Notes: generated by a model from the sequence alone, not told the origin. A stretch of 64,000 nt of DNA from Microbacterium sp. VKM Ac-2923 (GCF_022815605.1 NZ_JALGRP010000004.1:124001-188000); one strand, 5' to 3'; positions 16,844 to 25,355 are shown, counted from the first letter of the stretch. Translations and numbers: made by a program.

Positions 16844-17412
16844 CGGTCTTCTCCCTCGTCCGTGTGCACGTCGCCCACGGTGACATCGACTCGACCCACT
16901 CTGAGGTCGCCATGGCGCTCGATGGCGGTGCGGATGCCGTCGCGCATCTCGTCGACAGCGGCCGTCATCGCGCGGCCGAAGCGCACGCTCACCGTTACGC
17001 GGACGTCGAGCGGGGCCTCCGGTTCGGACTGGTTCAGGTGCACGCGGCCGACCAGCACTCCCGACACGCCGTCGCCGACGGTGCGGATCAACTCGTACAG
17101 CGCCCCTTCGGTCACGACGATCTCGGTACCGTCCGCGGCGCGGGCGAGGGGGATGTCGCGGCCCGCACGGAACTCGCGCATGACCTGCCGCATGATGCTG
17201 TCGTACCAGGATTCGGCGAGGGGCTCGGATGCCTGCTCCTCGACGATCTCGCGAGACAGACGGCCCATTCGTTCCATGGACGCGAGGACGGCTTGGCACT
17301 CAGCGTTGCGCTCGATCGCGGGGATGCGGGGGGTGCGCCCCCGATCGAGGTAGGCCGAGAGCTCCTCGAGGGAGTACCCCGAGCCGCCGATGTCGTCGAT
17401 GTCGTCACTCAT
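16840..17412 (-). CDS. Asp23/Gls24 family envelope stress response protein
   Basis: 190 residues from ATG at 17412, chosen because GGAGG stands 8 nt upstream; an ATG at 17427 adds five residues. The N-terminal 85 residues (YSLEELSAYLDRGRTPRIPA) resemble a short helical anti-sigma-like region with no membrane span. The C-terminal part has the Asp23 pattern: IVVTEGALYELIRTVGDGV, then PLDVRVTVSVRFG and later VGRVDVTVGDV. Asp23 proteins act at the envelope in stress responses. It is translated from an operon headed by an ECF sigma factor whose stop overlaps this leader. Confidence 0.75.
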   Translation of the reverse strand: MSDDIDDIGGSGYSLEELSAYLDRGRTPRIPAIERNAECQAVLASMERMGRLSREIVEEQASEPLAESWYDSIMRQVMREFRAGRDIPLARAADGTEIVVTEGALYELIRTVGDGVSGVLVGRVHLNQSEPEAPLDVRVTVSVRFGRAMTAAVDEMRDGIRTAIERHGDLRVGRVDVTVGDVHTDEGEDR

Positions 17413-17417
17413 TCCGG

Positions 17418-17960
17418 TCACCTCCACTCCTGCATGCGTTCCAACACGGTCTTTCGGGCACGGGCGAGACGGCCTCGCACGGTCGCGGCGGTCTCGCCGA
17501 CTTCGACGGCGATCTCGTCGTAACTGTGCCCGCCGACCTCGCGAAGCACCCAGACGACGCGCAACTCCTCGGGCAGATCACCGAGGACCTTCTTCAGCGC
17601 GTCCATCTGCGACGATGCCACAACGGCGCGCTCCGGGTCGTCTTTCGCCGAGACCATCTGCTCGTCGATCTGCTCCGAGATCTTGCGCGATCGCATCCGG
17701 TCGGTCACCTTGCGCGACACGATCGTGGTGAGCCAGCTGCGCACCTTCTCGGGATCGGTCAGGTCGGGCAGTCGCCGCCACGCGGTGATGAGGGCCTCCT
17801 GAACGCAGTCGTCCGCATCGGCGCGCGACCCGGTCAATCGCGTCGCGAAGGCGACGAGGAAGGGCGCGTGCCTGCGCACCAGCACCCCGAAGGCGAGTTG
17901 GTCACCGTCGGCCGCCCGCGACGCGAGGAACGCGTCTGTGGCGGAAGACAAAGAGGGCAT
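17418..17960 (-). CDS. ECF-type RNA polymerase sigma factor
   Basis: 180 residues from ATG at 17960 with AGGA upstream. Sigma region 2 (about 20-90) includes DADDCVQEALITAWRRLP and RSWLTTIVSRKVTDRMR. Region 4 (about 120-175) includes LPEELRVVWVLREVGGHSY followed by EIAVEVGETAATVRGRLA, a clear helix-turn-helix. The following two genes encode Asp23-type proteins, so this sigma factor probably controls or is controlled by envelope stress. No classical zinc-binding anti-sigma (HxxxCxxC) is in the operon. Confidence 0.88.
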   Translation of the reverse strand: MPSLSSATDAFLASRAADGDQLAFGVLVRRHAPFLVAFATRLTGSRADADDCVQEALITAWRRLPDLTDPEKVRSWLTTIVSRKVTDRMRSRKISEQIDEQMVSAKDDPERAVVASSQMDALKKVLGDLPEELRVVWVLREVGGHSYDEIAVEVGETAATVRGRLARARKTVLERMQEWR

Positions 17961-18300
17961 CGCGGTTCCTGTCAGCAATTTTCCAGCCTCGATCCGTGAC
18001 GTTTCACGGATCCGGCTCGTCCCCATAGCGAAACACCCCGGGTCGTCCGGGGGCTCGGACCTTGACGGACGGACCCTTCGCATGGCACGGACCGGCTCGA
18101 CCCTCGTCGGCGCCCGCGACGACGGCGGAGACACCGTCATCGTCGACGCCGTCGTCGCCCAGGGCCCCGACGACGACGAGCAGGAGGAGGCGTACAACCG
18201 CTGACCGCCCTGTGCGGCTCGGCGGTCTCGACGTCAACCCGCGGCCGACTGTCGGTGCCCGGCACTATCTTCGACACCACCTCCAACCCGAAGGACCCCT
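17961..18300. other. 340-nt divergent gap without a confident gene
   Basis: It separates the ECF sigma gene (leftward) from the epimerase gene (rightward), so it must hold both promoters; I cannot place either with confidence. A 40-codon acidic frame (18082-18204, MARTGSTLVGARDDGG...) has good third-position bias but a weak ribosome-binding site and no recognisable family. GAAGGA at 18291-18296 serves the epimerase. Confidence 0.5.
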
Positions 18301-19143
18301 ATGCGTATCGCCCTCACCGGCTCTTCCGGCAAGCTCGGCACCGTCGTCGCGCACGAACTGCGTGCCGCCGGACACGACGTCATCGGCCTCGACATCCACG
18401 GTGAGCGGGGGCCCGGCTTCGTCCAGGTCGACCTCACCGACTACGGCCAGGTGATCGACGCCCTCGCCGGAGTGAACGACCAGCACACGGGCTTCGACGC
18501 CGTCGTACACCTCGGCGCGATCCCCGCACCCGGCATCCGCTCCGACATCGCCACGTTCCACAACAACATGACGAGCACGTTCAACGTGTTCTGGGCCGCC
18601 GTGCGCCTCGGCATCCGCAGAATCGTCTACGCCTCCAGCGAGACGGTCCTGGGCCTGCCGTTCGACGTGCCGCCGCCCTACATCCCCGTCGACGAGGAGT
18701 ACGCCCCGCGGCCCGAGTCGGTCTATTCGCTGGTGAAGACGCTCGAGGAGCGACTGGCGACCGAGCTGGTGAGGTGGCATCCCGACCTGGCGATCACCGC
18801 GCTCCGGTTCTCCAACGTCATGGTTCCCGAGGACTACGCCGAGTTCCCCTTCGACGCCGACGCGCGCACCCGCAAGTGGAACCTGTGGGGCTACATCGAC
18901 GCGCGGGACGGCGCGCAGTCGATCGAGCGCGCGCTCGATGCCGCACCGACGGGGTTCGACACGTTCATCATCGCCGCCGCCGATACGGTCATGACGCGTC
19001 CGAACGCCGAGCTCGTCGCCGAGGTGTTCCCTGGCGTCGAGACACGCGGCGATCTGGGCGAGAACACGACGCTGCTGTCGATCGACAAGGCGCGGCGCCT
19101 CCTCGGCTTCGACCCGCAGCACTCATGGCGCGATCACAAATGA
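18301..19143 (+). CDS. NAD-dependent epimerase/dehydratase family protein
   Basis: 280 residues, extended-SDR type. The nucleotide motif is TGSSGKLGTVVAHEL near residue 5, with LDIHG after the second strand, and the catalytic pair is YSLVK (Tyr/Lys) at about 142-146. It is shorter than typical UDP-sugar epimerases and closer to uronate dehydrogenase-like members; the substrate is unknown. Its stop overlaps the start of the next small gene (ATGA). Confidence 0.8.
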   Translation: MRIALTGSSGKLGTVVAHELRAAGHDVIGLDIHGERGPGFVQVDLTDYGQVIDALAGVNDQHTGFDAVVHLGAIPAPGIRSDIATFHNNMTSTFNVFWAAVRLGIRRIVYASSETVLGLPFDVPPPYIPVDEEYAPRPESVYSLVKTLEERLATELVRWHPDLAITALRFSNVMVPEDYAEFPFDADARTRKWNLWGYIDARDGAQSIERALDAAPTGFDTFIIAAADTVMTRPNAELVAEVFPGVETRGDLGENTTLLSIDKARRLLGFDPQHSWRDHK

Positions 19144-19397
19144 CCGACGACGACCAGCCCGTCATCCCTCTCCCCACGGCCCACGAGAAAGAAGTGAGCT
19201 TCCTGGCCCGCAGCGGAGCGGTTGTGACGCTCCGGCTGATCGACACCGGCCGCTACGAGCTCAAGCTCGACACCCGGGGCGACTACACCGCCGTGCTCCT
19301 GCACGACGGCACGACGTTCGAGTTGCATCCCGCTCCGGGGGTCCACGCCCTCGGCGGTACGGGGCTGACGGCGACCGACATCTACGAAGGGTTCTGA
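19140..19397 (+). CDS. 85-residue protein of unknown function, coupled to the epimerase
   Basis: Starts at the ATG overlapping the epimerase stop. The sequence (MTDDDQPVIPLPTAHEKEV..., ending TDIYEGF) is hydrophilic, with alternating strands (VVTLRLIDTGRYELKLDT) suggesting a small beta protein. It has no membrane segment, cysteine or recognised motif. Coupling suggests the two products act together. Confidence 0.55.
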   Translation: MTDDDQPVIPLPTAHEKEVSFLARSGAVVTLRLIDTGRYELKLDTRGDYTAVLLHDGTTFELHPAPGVHALGGTGLTATDIYEGF

Positions 19398-19472
19398 CCC
19401 GCGGCGCAAGCCCTGCGCCCCCGTCGTCGGGACGGGTTTGACTGGGATCACCGATCGAACGGGAGAACCATC

Positions 19473-20876
19473 GTGAGCGACGCCGACAGCTACGACATCG
19501 CCGTGATCGGCGCGGGACCGGCCGGAACCGCGGCTGCCCTGAGGGCCGCGGAGCTCGGCGCCTCCGTCGTCGTGCTCGAAGCCGGTCGGGTCGGCGGCAC
19601 CTGCGTCAACACCGGGTGCGTCCCCACGCGCGTCCTCGCGAAGGCCGCCCGTCTCATGAGGGAGACGCGCTCGGCCGACGACTACGGGATCGTCGTCGAC
19701 GAACCCCGCGTCGACTGGCCGGCCGTGGTGAGCCGCGTACATGAACGGGTGGATGCCGTGCGCTCCATCAAGCGCGAGGCCGAGCGTTTCGCCGAAGCCG
19801 GCATCGAGCTCATCCACGAGGGACGCGCCCGCTTCGTCGACGATCACACCCTGCGCCTCGACAGCGGCCGCCTCGTGCGCGCCGAGTCCATCCTCGTGTG
19901 CGTGGGCGGACACTCCCGGCGCCTTCCCATCCCGGGCGCCGAGCTCGCGACCGTTCCCGAGGACGTCCTGTCCCTGACCGAACTCCCCCGCCGCGTCGCC
20001 GTCATCGGCGCGGGCAACACCGGCGCCCAACTCGTGACGGTGTTCCGTTCGTTCGGTTCCGAGGTGACACTGCTCGACGTGGCGCCGCGGGTGCTCATGG
20101 CATCCGATGCCCGGATCTCGAGTGTCATCGCCGACTCCTTCGTGGCGCACGGGGTCGACGTGCACACCGGTATCGAAACGGTCGAACGCCTCGAGGAGCG
20201 GGATGACGCGATCCGCCTGACCTGGCGCGAGAGCGGCGAGGCACGCGAGGTCGACGCGGACGTCGTCATCATGGCCACCGGGTGGCCGGCCGACGTCGAA
20301 GACCTGGGCCTCGACCGTGCCGGGATCGACGTGGAGCGCTCGGCGATCCCCGTCGACCGATACTTCCGCACGGTCGTGCCGCACATTCTCGCCGTGGGGG
20401 ACGCGAACGGCCGCGACATGCTGGTGCAGGCGGCGCAGTTCGAGGGCGAGGCCGCCGCCGAGAACGCCGTGCTCGGCGCGAACCGCCGCACACCCCACCA
20501 CCTGCTCCCCGCGGGCGGGTTCACCGACCCCGACTACGCCGGTGTCGGCCTCACCGAGGAGCAGGCGCGCGACCGCGACCCCTCGTGCGTCGTGGCGACG
20601 GTCAGCTTCGCCGACCTCGACCGCGCGGTGATCGACGACCGCGAGAACGGCTTCCTCATGCTCATCGCCGACCGTCGCCGGGAGCTCGTGCTCGGAGCGC
20701 ACGCGGTGGGCGAGAACGCCGTCGAGGTCATCCAGTCGGTCACGACGGCGATGGCCGCGGGTATCGACGTGGCGACCCTGGCGGGCGTGCGATTCGCCTA
20801 CCCGACCTACAGCGCGGTCATCGGCAACGCGGCGCGCGCGCTTCTGCGCGCCGACTCCCCCGGGCTGCTGGAGTGA
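19473..20876 (+). CDS. FAD-dependent pyridine nucleotide-disulfide oxidoreductase
   Basis: 467 residues with the class I disulfide-reductase layout: FAD motif IAVIGAGPAGTAAALRA, redox disulfide GGTCVNTGCVPT (Cys44-Cys49), NAD(P) motif VAVIGAGNTGAQLV near 180, the FAD Asp in ILAVGDANG, and a dimerisation domain. The C-terminal His-Glu dyad of lipoamide/glutathione reductases (HPTxxE) is replaced by AYPTYSAVIGN, so the normal acid-base pair is missing. It may therefore reduce something other than a dithiol, or be mycothione/metal-reductase-like. GTG start with GGGAGA upstream. Confidence 0.82.
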   Translation: MSDADSYDIAVIGAGPAGTAAALRAAELGASVVVLEAGRVGGTCVNTGCVPTRVLAKAARLMRETRSADDYGIVVDEPRVDWPAVVSRVHERVDAVRSIKREAERFAEAGIELIHEGRARFVDDHTLRLDSGRLVRAESILVCVGGHSRRLPIPGAELATVPEDVLSLTELPRRVAVIGAGNTGAQLVTVFRSFGSEVTLLDVAPRVLMASDARISSVIADSFVAHGVDVHTGIETVERLEERDDAIRLTWRESGEAREVDADVVIMATGWPADVEDLGLDRAGIDVERSAIPVDRYFRTVVPHILAVGDANGRDMLVQAAQFEGEAAAENAVLGANRRTPHHLLPAGGFTDPDYAGVGLTEEQARDRDPSCVVATVSFADLDRAVIDDRENGFLMLIADRRRELVLGAHAVGENAVEVIQSVTTAMAAGIDVATLAGVRFAYPTYSAVIGNAARALLRADSPGLLE

Positions 20877-20888
20877 CACACTGACATC

Positions 20889-21512
20889 GTGACCGCGCCG
20901 AACCCCGCCTCGACCTCTGAGGACTCCCCCGCTCGACGAGGGCGACCAGGGTACGATCGCGACGGCATCCTCGCCGTGGCGGTGCAGGTCTTCAACGCGC
21001 AGGGCTACGACGCCACGAGCGTCTCCGACCTCGCCCGCCACCTCGGACTCGCGAAGTCGGCGCTCTACCATCACTTCGCCTCGAAAGAAGAGCTGCTCTC
21101 GGTGGCGTTGGAGACGGGTCTGGGCGGCCTCGAGGCCGTGCTCGACGATCCCCGCGCCTCGGTGGGACCGGCATCCGAGCGCCTTCGCTTCGTGCTCACC
21201 GGCGCCACGGACGTGCTCGTCGCACAACTTCCCTCGGTGACGCTGCTGTTGCGCGTGCGCGGCAACAGTCCCGTCGAGCAGGCGGCCCTCGAGCGCCGGC
21301 GCGTCTTCGACCACCGCGTGACGGACCTCGTCGCCGCGGCGCAGGCCGAGGGAGACGTGCGCGACGACGTCGACGCCGCGGTCGCCGCCCGTCTGCTGTT
21401 CGGCATGATCAACTCCGTCGTGGAGTGGTATCGCCCCGGCGGCGGCGTCGACGGCGGGCGCCTCGGCGCGGACATCGTGCGCATCGCCCTCGACGGCCTA
21501 CGCACAGCCTGA
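20889..21512 (+). CDS. TetR/AcrR family transcriptional regulator
   Basis: 207 residues from GTG at 20889, 12 nt after the disulfide oxidoreductase and likely co-transcribed. The N-terminal helix-turn-helix (about 20-65) is typical: VAVQVFNAQGYDATSVSDLA, then KSALYHHFASKEELL. The C-terminal ligand domain is unassigned. The gene order suggests that it controls the oxidoreductase or a remote target. Confidence 0.85.
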   Translation: MTAPNPASTSEDSPARRGRPGYDRDGILAVAVQVFNAQGYDATSVSDLARHLGLAKSALYHHFASKEELLSVALETGLGGLEAVLDDPRASVGPASERLRFVLTGATDVLVAQLPSVTLLLRVRGNSPVEQAALERRRVFDHRVTDLVAAAQAEGDVRDDVDAAVAARLLFGMINSVVEWYRPGGGVDGGRLGADIVRIALDGLRTA

Positions 21513-21646
21513 GCGCGCGGCTGCGGGTCGCGGTGCCCTCCGCGGCGCGCCGTGACGCAGCGACCGAGGACGTCGTGGTCCGCGACGACGCCGAGCGACT
21601 CATCGCAACGGCCCGCATCACGAATACCGTGGTCGATCCGGACTGA
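21513..21646 (+). pseudogene. Possible C-terminal remnant of a lost gene
   Basis: After the TetR stop a frame of about 44 codons (21515-21646) reads VAVPSAARRDAATEDVVVRD and ends LIATARITNTVVDPD. It has coding-type third positions and a strand pattern reminiscent of the end of a hotdog thioesterase. There is no start or N-terminal domain, so it is best read as a decayed remnant. The rest of this 412-nt gap holds a hairpin and repeated boxes listed separately. Confidence 0.3.
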
Positions 21647-21685
21647 CGTCGGCGTCGCGGCATCAGGCATCGGTGTCGAGGATCC

Positions 21686-21721
21686 GAGGGGTTGCACTGC
21701 CCCCACGCAGTGCAACCCCTC
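21686..21721. terminator. Perfect 15-bp intergenic hairpin
   Basis: GAGGGGTTGCACTGC (21686-21700) and its exact complement (21707-21721) flank a 6-nt loop. No T-run follows on either strand. It lies in the gap between TetR and the sigma-factor gene and could end transcription from the left or be a dispersed palindrome. Confidence 0.55.
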
Positions 21722-21825
21722 ACCCGCCGAGGTCAGTCCCGAACATCGGTCGGCGGGCGTGCGGGTGTCGTCTCGAAGCCGGAGAGGACACCCACCCCCA
21801 TGAGAGAGGTGTCTGTCGGAATCGG

Positions 21826-21903
21826 ATCCTTACAGCCCCTCGCAAAAAAACTCCGGTCACGTCGATGTGTAAGGATTTGCCTCGATCAAACACTGTCCTT
21901 ACG
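21826..21903 (+). promoter_or_regulatory. Triple TCCTTAC boxes upstream of the ECF sigma operon
   Basis: ATCCTTACA (21826-21834) and TGTAAGGAT (21868-21876) form a perfect 9-bp inverted repeat with 33 nt between. A third copy, TCCTTACG, is at 21896-21903, just ahead of the sigma-factor start at 21925. The stretch includes a run of seven A and is AT-rich for the window. This is likely the promoter/operator of the sigma operon, possibly an autoregulated ECF promoter; the cognate protein is not shown. Confidence 0.45.
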
Positions 21904-21924
21904 AATACACGGAGACCTACACCG

Positions 21925-22440
21925 GTGATCAACGAGTCGGATTTCGTGGCGCTCTTCCGCGAGCACCACAACGCCGTTCTCCGATTCATCGAACGGCGCG
22001 TCTCGGATCGCGAGGCCGCCGCAGACCTCACGATGGACTGCTTCGAGATCGCCTGGCGCAAACGCGATCCCCGCGATCCGTTCGGACTGCCCTGGCTGTA
22101 CCGGACCGCACGCAATCTCATTGCAAACGAATACCGACGACGTGATCGAGAGGGGGCCCTGTGGACGCATATCGAGGACCACGTGCGCACCCTGTCGAGC
22201 GAGGCGGAGCCCGCGATGACCGAGCGCCTGCTGGACGCCATTCGCGAGCTGCCCGAGCGCGAGCGCGAGATCCTCTGGCTGACGTACTGGGAGGAGCTGT
22301 CGGCCGCCGAGGTCGCGGTCGTGATCGGCACGAGCGAGGGCGCCGTGTGGACCCGGCTGAATCGTCTGCGCTCGCGACTGCGACCCCTCCTGGGCCGAGC
22401 GGCCCCGACCGGCGAGGAGGTGCGCGATGACCGACGATGA
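21925..22440 (+). CDS. ECF-type RNA polymerase sigma factor
   Basis: 171 residues from GTG at 21925 (VINESDFVALFREHHNAVLR). Region 2 shows DREAAADLTMDCFEIAWRK and WLYRTARNLIANEYRRRD. Region 4 shows LPEREREILWLTYWEELSA and VVIGTSEGAVWTRLNRLRSR. It overlaps the next, membrane-anchored gene by 14 nt, as sigma/anti-sigma pairs usually do. Confidence 0.88.
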   Translation: MINESDFVALFREHHNAVLRFIERRVSDREAAADLTMDCFEIAWRKRDPRDPFGLPWLYRTARNLIANEYRRRDREGALWTHIEDHVRTLSSEAEPAMTERLLDAIRELPEREREILWLTYWEELSAAEVAVVIGTSEGAVWTRLNRLRSRLRPLLGRAAPTGEEVRDDRR

Positions 22441-23419
22441 GCTCGCGCGGGCCCTGCGTCGGCTCGACCCCGCCCGTACGCCGCCCGAGGCACCGATCCC
22501 GCTCGACGCCGAACGACGTCTGCGTGAGATCGTCGGCCGCCCCGTCGCACGTCGACGTCGCCCCGTTCTCGCCTGGACGTCCGCCGCGGCTGCCGTGGTG
22601 CTCGTGCTCGCCATCGTGTCCGGGGTTCTCTGGATGCCGGCTCCTTCGGCATACGCCCTCACTCCCAAGCCCCTCGTCTACTCCGCCGTCGCCGACGGTG
22701 CCTCGGAGGTGATCGCCGACGCACAGCGGCGACTGGCCGAGTCGACGACCTCCCTCCTGCCGGAGCGCCGGTCGCTCTCGCTCGGGTGGTACTTCAGCGG
22801 CTCTCCCGATGACGCGGAGGCCACGGTCTTCCGCCGCGAGTGGGTCGACCTGCGGTGGAACGAGGACCTGTCCGGGTCGATCGTCACCACGGCGGCCGAG
22901 ACGACCAACGCCGACGGCGACACCGTCCCCGCCGACGATCCGACGCCCGGCACCGTCGTCAGCGACATGCGTTTTGTGCAGAACCAGTTCTCCCCTCTCA
23001 CGCGCACTCCTCCCGCCCCGACCGTCGACGCCATGCGGGCGTTGGCAGTCGCCTCGACGGGGGCGAGCGAACCGCTCACGGCCGGCGACGTGATGCTGGC
23101 GGTGCGGTCGCTGCAGAGCGAGTGGACGCTCACGGGTGCGCAGCAGTCGGCCCTGCTCGATCTCATCGGCTCCGCGCCCGGATTGCGTGTGCTGGGCACC
23201 ACCCACGACCGCCTAGGTCGCCCGGTCGTCGGGCTCGGCGGCATCCTGTCGGGCGCAGCCAACGCGGACATCTCCCTGCTGATCTCGACGGAGACGGGCC
23301 GCATTGTGGGCTATGAATCAGCCCTCGTCGAGGACAACCCGAACTTGAAACTCCCCGCCGGATCGATCACCGACTACATCCTGTGGGATGTGCGCGATAG
23401 GAAGGACGCCCCGCAATGA
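22427..23419 (+). CDS. Membrane-anchored anti-sigma-like protein (CU044_5270-type)
   Basis: 330 residues. A short cytoplasmic N-terminus (MTDDELARALRRLDPARTP) resembles those of sigma-associated membrane proteins. One membrane span lies at about 49-70 (WTSAAAAVVLVLAIVSGVLW), then an extracytoplasmic domain of about 255 residues. Layout and the 14-nt overlap with the sigma gene make an anti-sigma role likely. No zinc-finger motif is visible. The external domain matches the CU044_5270 family as I recall it; its signal is unknown. Confidence 0.65.
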   Translation: MTDDELARALRRLDPARTPPEAPIPLDAERRLREIVGRPVARRRRPVLAWTSAAAAVVLVLAIVSGVLWMPAPSAYALTPKPLVYSAVADGASEVIADAQRRLAESTTSLLPERRSLSLGWYFSGSPDDAEATVFRREWVDLRWNEDLSGSIVTTAAETTNADGDTVPADDPTPGTVVSDMRFVQNQFSPLTRTPPAPTVDAMRALAVASTGASEPLTAGDVMLAVRSLQSEWTLTGAQQSALLDLIGSAPGLRVLGTTHDRLGRPVVGLGGILSGAANADISLLISTETGRIVGYESALVEDNPNLKLPAGSITDYILWDVRDRKDAPQ

Positions 23420-23793
23420 CCGCTCCCGATGACCTCCACCCCGACATCGCCGCCGCACTCGAGGAATTACCGGGCGGCATCGTCATCGACGCGAACCACG
23501 CACGCTGGCCCGAGCTCGGCATGAGCATGGACGTGCCCGGCGAGGAGGCTGTGGGCAGCTGCGCCACCGGCAACGTGTGCGCGTTCAGCGGAACGGGCCT
23601 GTCGGGCACGCGGGTGTCGTGGTCCTCGTGCGGGACGTACGCACCCGGGATGACGGTGCGTTCGATCGCGGATGCCCGTTCCACCGGCTACGCGCAGGCT
23701 CGGTCATCGTCGGGCTCTGTGCTCGCCACCGCGATCGCCGGGTCGTGGGCGAACGTGTCGGGCTCCGTCGCCGACGTGCGCTGCGTTCCCTGA
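23416..23793 (+). CDS. Small cysteine-containing protein, possibly peptidase-inhibitor I36-like
   Basis: 125 residues, overlapping the anti-sigma-like gene by ATGA. The middle region (SCATGNVCAFSG, then VSWSSCGTYAPGM, ending VADVRCVP) has four cysteines and the Gly/Ser-rich beta pattern of Streptomyces I36 metalloprotease inhibitors. No signal peptide is visible, which is odd for that family. As third gene of the sigma operon it may be an effector or an interacting partner. Confidence 0.5.
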   Translation: MTAPDDLHPDIAAALEELPGGIVIDANHARWPELGMSMDVPGEEAVGSCATGNVCAFSGTGLSGTRVSWSSCGTYAPGMTVRSIADARSTGYAQARSSSGSVLATAIAGSWANVSGSVADVRCVP

Positions 23794-23835
23794 TCGGTCG
23801 TCTCGCCCGCGAGGGACAGGCCCGCTCGTGCCGCG

Positions 23836-24768
23836 TCAGCGCCACGGCCGCTCGGACCGGCGCCGCCAATAGTCCGCGGGCTCGACAGCCAGACGCTCGA
23901 GCACCGCTCGGCTGACCCCGACCACCTGCGCCCCGACGCCGCGGCGCAGGTGGTCGGTTGTCGTCGCGCCGCTCAGCACGATGTCGGCGAACGGCTGTCC
24001 GAGGGCCGCTCCGAGAGAGAACAGATCGGTGTCGATCCCGGATGCCGCCTCGTCGAGGTCAGTGCCCGCCTCCGCCCTCGCCAACTCCCCGTTGGCCAGC
24101 GCTTCTTTGATCACCACCGTCCAGCCGGCGTCGTGGGCCTCGGTCAACGCGGCGTCCGCCGAGGACTCGCGCAGGTTCCAGGTGGACTGCACCACGGAGA
24201 ACGGGCTGTCGTCGAGGTGCATCGCCGCCCGCACGACGTCCGCCTGGCGGGGACCGCTCGTCGACAGCCCCACCCGCACCCCGTCGACCCGAAGACCTCG
24301 CATCCGCTCGAGCACCGCCTCGTCAGAGAGCACCGCGCTGTCGGGCGTCACCGAGTGGATGAGGAAGAAGTCGGGCGCCGACCGCAAGGCGGCGCGCGTC
24401 TCGGGCCACTGCCGGTCGAACATGGCCGCCGAGTGCTCCTTGCGTTCGTGCACGGCGGCATCCATCTTCCACTCGCCGACGTACGCGTACCCCCACTTCG
24501 AGCCGATCACGAGCTCGGAACGCCTCTCAGGATGCGCCGCGAGCCAATCGCCGAGGAACTCCTCCGCCCGGCCGTACGAGCGCGCCACGTCGACGTACCG
24601 GATGCCGAGACCCCACGCCTCGTCGAGCAACTCGTGCGCTCTGGCGCGGAGCGCCGACACCGAGCGGTCCGCGGCGGTGCCCAGATCGTCGTCGCGGTCG
24701 GTGGTGATGTACGCCGGCCGTCCCACGGCGGCCAGGCCGAAGCCCAGGCGGGCGGAAGAAGCAGGCAT
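23836..24768 (-). CDS. Aldo/keto reductase
   Basis: 310 residues with the AKR barrel landmarks: DVARSYGRAEEFLGDW (catalytic Asp and Tyr), VIGSKWGYAY (Lys), FLIHSVTPDSAVL (His) and GLSTSGPRQ. It reduces a carbonyl compound with NADPH; the substrate is unknown. It is a single gene, convergent with the sigma operon. Confidence 0.82.
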   Translation of the reverse strand: MPASSARLGFGLAAVGRPAYITTDRDDDLGTAADRSVSALRARAHELLDEAWGLGIRYVDVARSYGRAEEFLGDWLAAHPERRSELVIGSKWGYAYVGEWKMDAAVHERKEHSAAMFDRQWPETRAALRSAPDFFLIHSVTPDSAVLSDEAVLERMRGLRVDGVRVGLSTSGPRQADVVRAAMHLDDSPFSVVQSTWNLRESSADAALTEAHDAGWTVVIKEALANGELARAEAGTDLDEAASGIDTDLFSLGAALGQPFADIVLSGATTTDHLRRGVGAQVVGVSRAVLERLAVEPADYWRRRSERPWR

Positions 24769-24848
24769 GATCCGACGCTAGCGGCACGTCGGGCCGCGAC
24801 AATGGAGGAGGGCCGGACACTCGGCATCCCGGTACGGACGGAGGGCCT

Positions 24849-25040
24849 GTGGACTACGCGAACCCCTTCGCCGACGCGGCGCAGCCGATCTGCCCCGCGT
24901 GCGGCGTGACGATGCACCCGCTGCTCGACGAGGGCATCCGCGCCGACGAGTGTCGAGAGTGCGGCTTCCAGCTGGAGTGGCCGGGCACGGACCCGGCGCG
25001 GGCCGGGGACGACGACGAGCGGGACACGCGCTGGGATTGA
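24849..25040 (+). CDS. 63-residue zinc-ribbon protein
   Basis: GTG start, giving MDYANPFADAAQPICPACG. Two CxxC pairs, CPAC and CREC about 22 residues apart, form a plausible structural zinc ribbon; the C-terminus is acidic and arginine-rich. It is short but well framed, with strong codon bias. Function unknown. Confidence 0.6.
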   Translation: MDYANPFADAAQPICPACGVTMHPLLDEGIRADECRECGFQLEWPGTDPARAGDDDERDTRWD

Positions 25041-25071
25041 AGCTGGCCGGGCTCGTCCGGGAAACGACGAC

Positions 25072-25093
25072 AGCCCCGGTCGCAACCGGGGCT
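25072..25093 (-). terminator. Hairpin terminator after tRNA-Met
   Basis: AGCCCCGGT and ACCGGGGCT form a perfect 9-bp stem with a 4-nt loop, 15 nt beyond the tRNA-Met 3' end on the minus strand. It can also terminate the zinc-ribbon gene on the plus strand. Confidence 0.7.
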
Positions 25094-25108
25094 GATCAGG
25101 AAATTGTG

Positions 25109-25182
25109 TAGCGGGAGCGGGGCTTGAACCCGCGACCTCACGATTATGAGTCGTGCGCTCTCACCAACTGAGCTACCCCGCC
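25109..25182 (-). tRNA. tRNA-Met (CAT)
   Basis: Cloverleaf on the minus strand: acceptor 5' GGCGGGG, D arm GCTCAGTTGGTGAGAGC, anticodon stem ACGAC with loop TCATAAT (anticodon CAT), T loop GGGTTCAAGCCCC, discriminator A. CCA is not encoded. The sequence fits the elongator type. A lysidine-modified Ile tRNA also has CAT but usually differs in the acceptor stem. Confidence 0.92.
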
Positions 25183-25217
25183 GCGACGGCATCCGCAGTG
25201 TGAACGTGGATGCCTTG

Positions 25218-25289
<72 letters not shown>

Positions 25290-25355
25290 GTACCCGGATC
25301 GCTCCGGGCAACTTGAAGAGGATATCAGACCGCGACACCCTCCCACCAATCGGGG

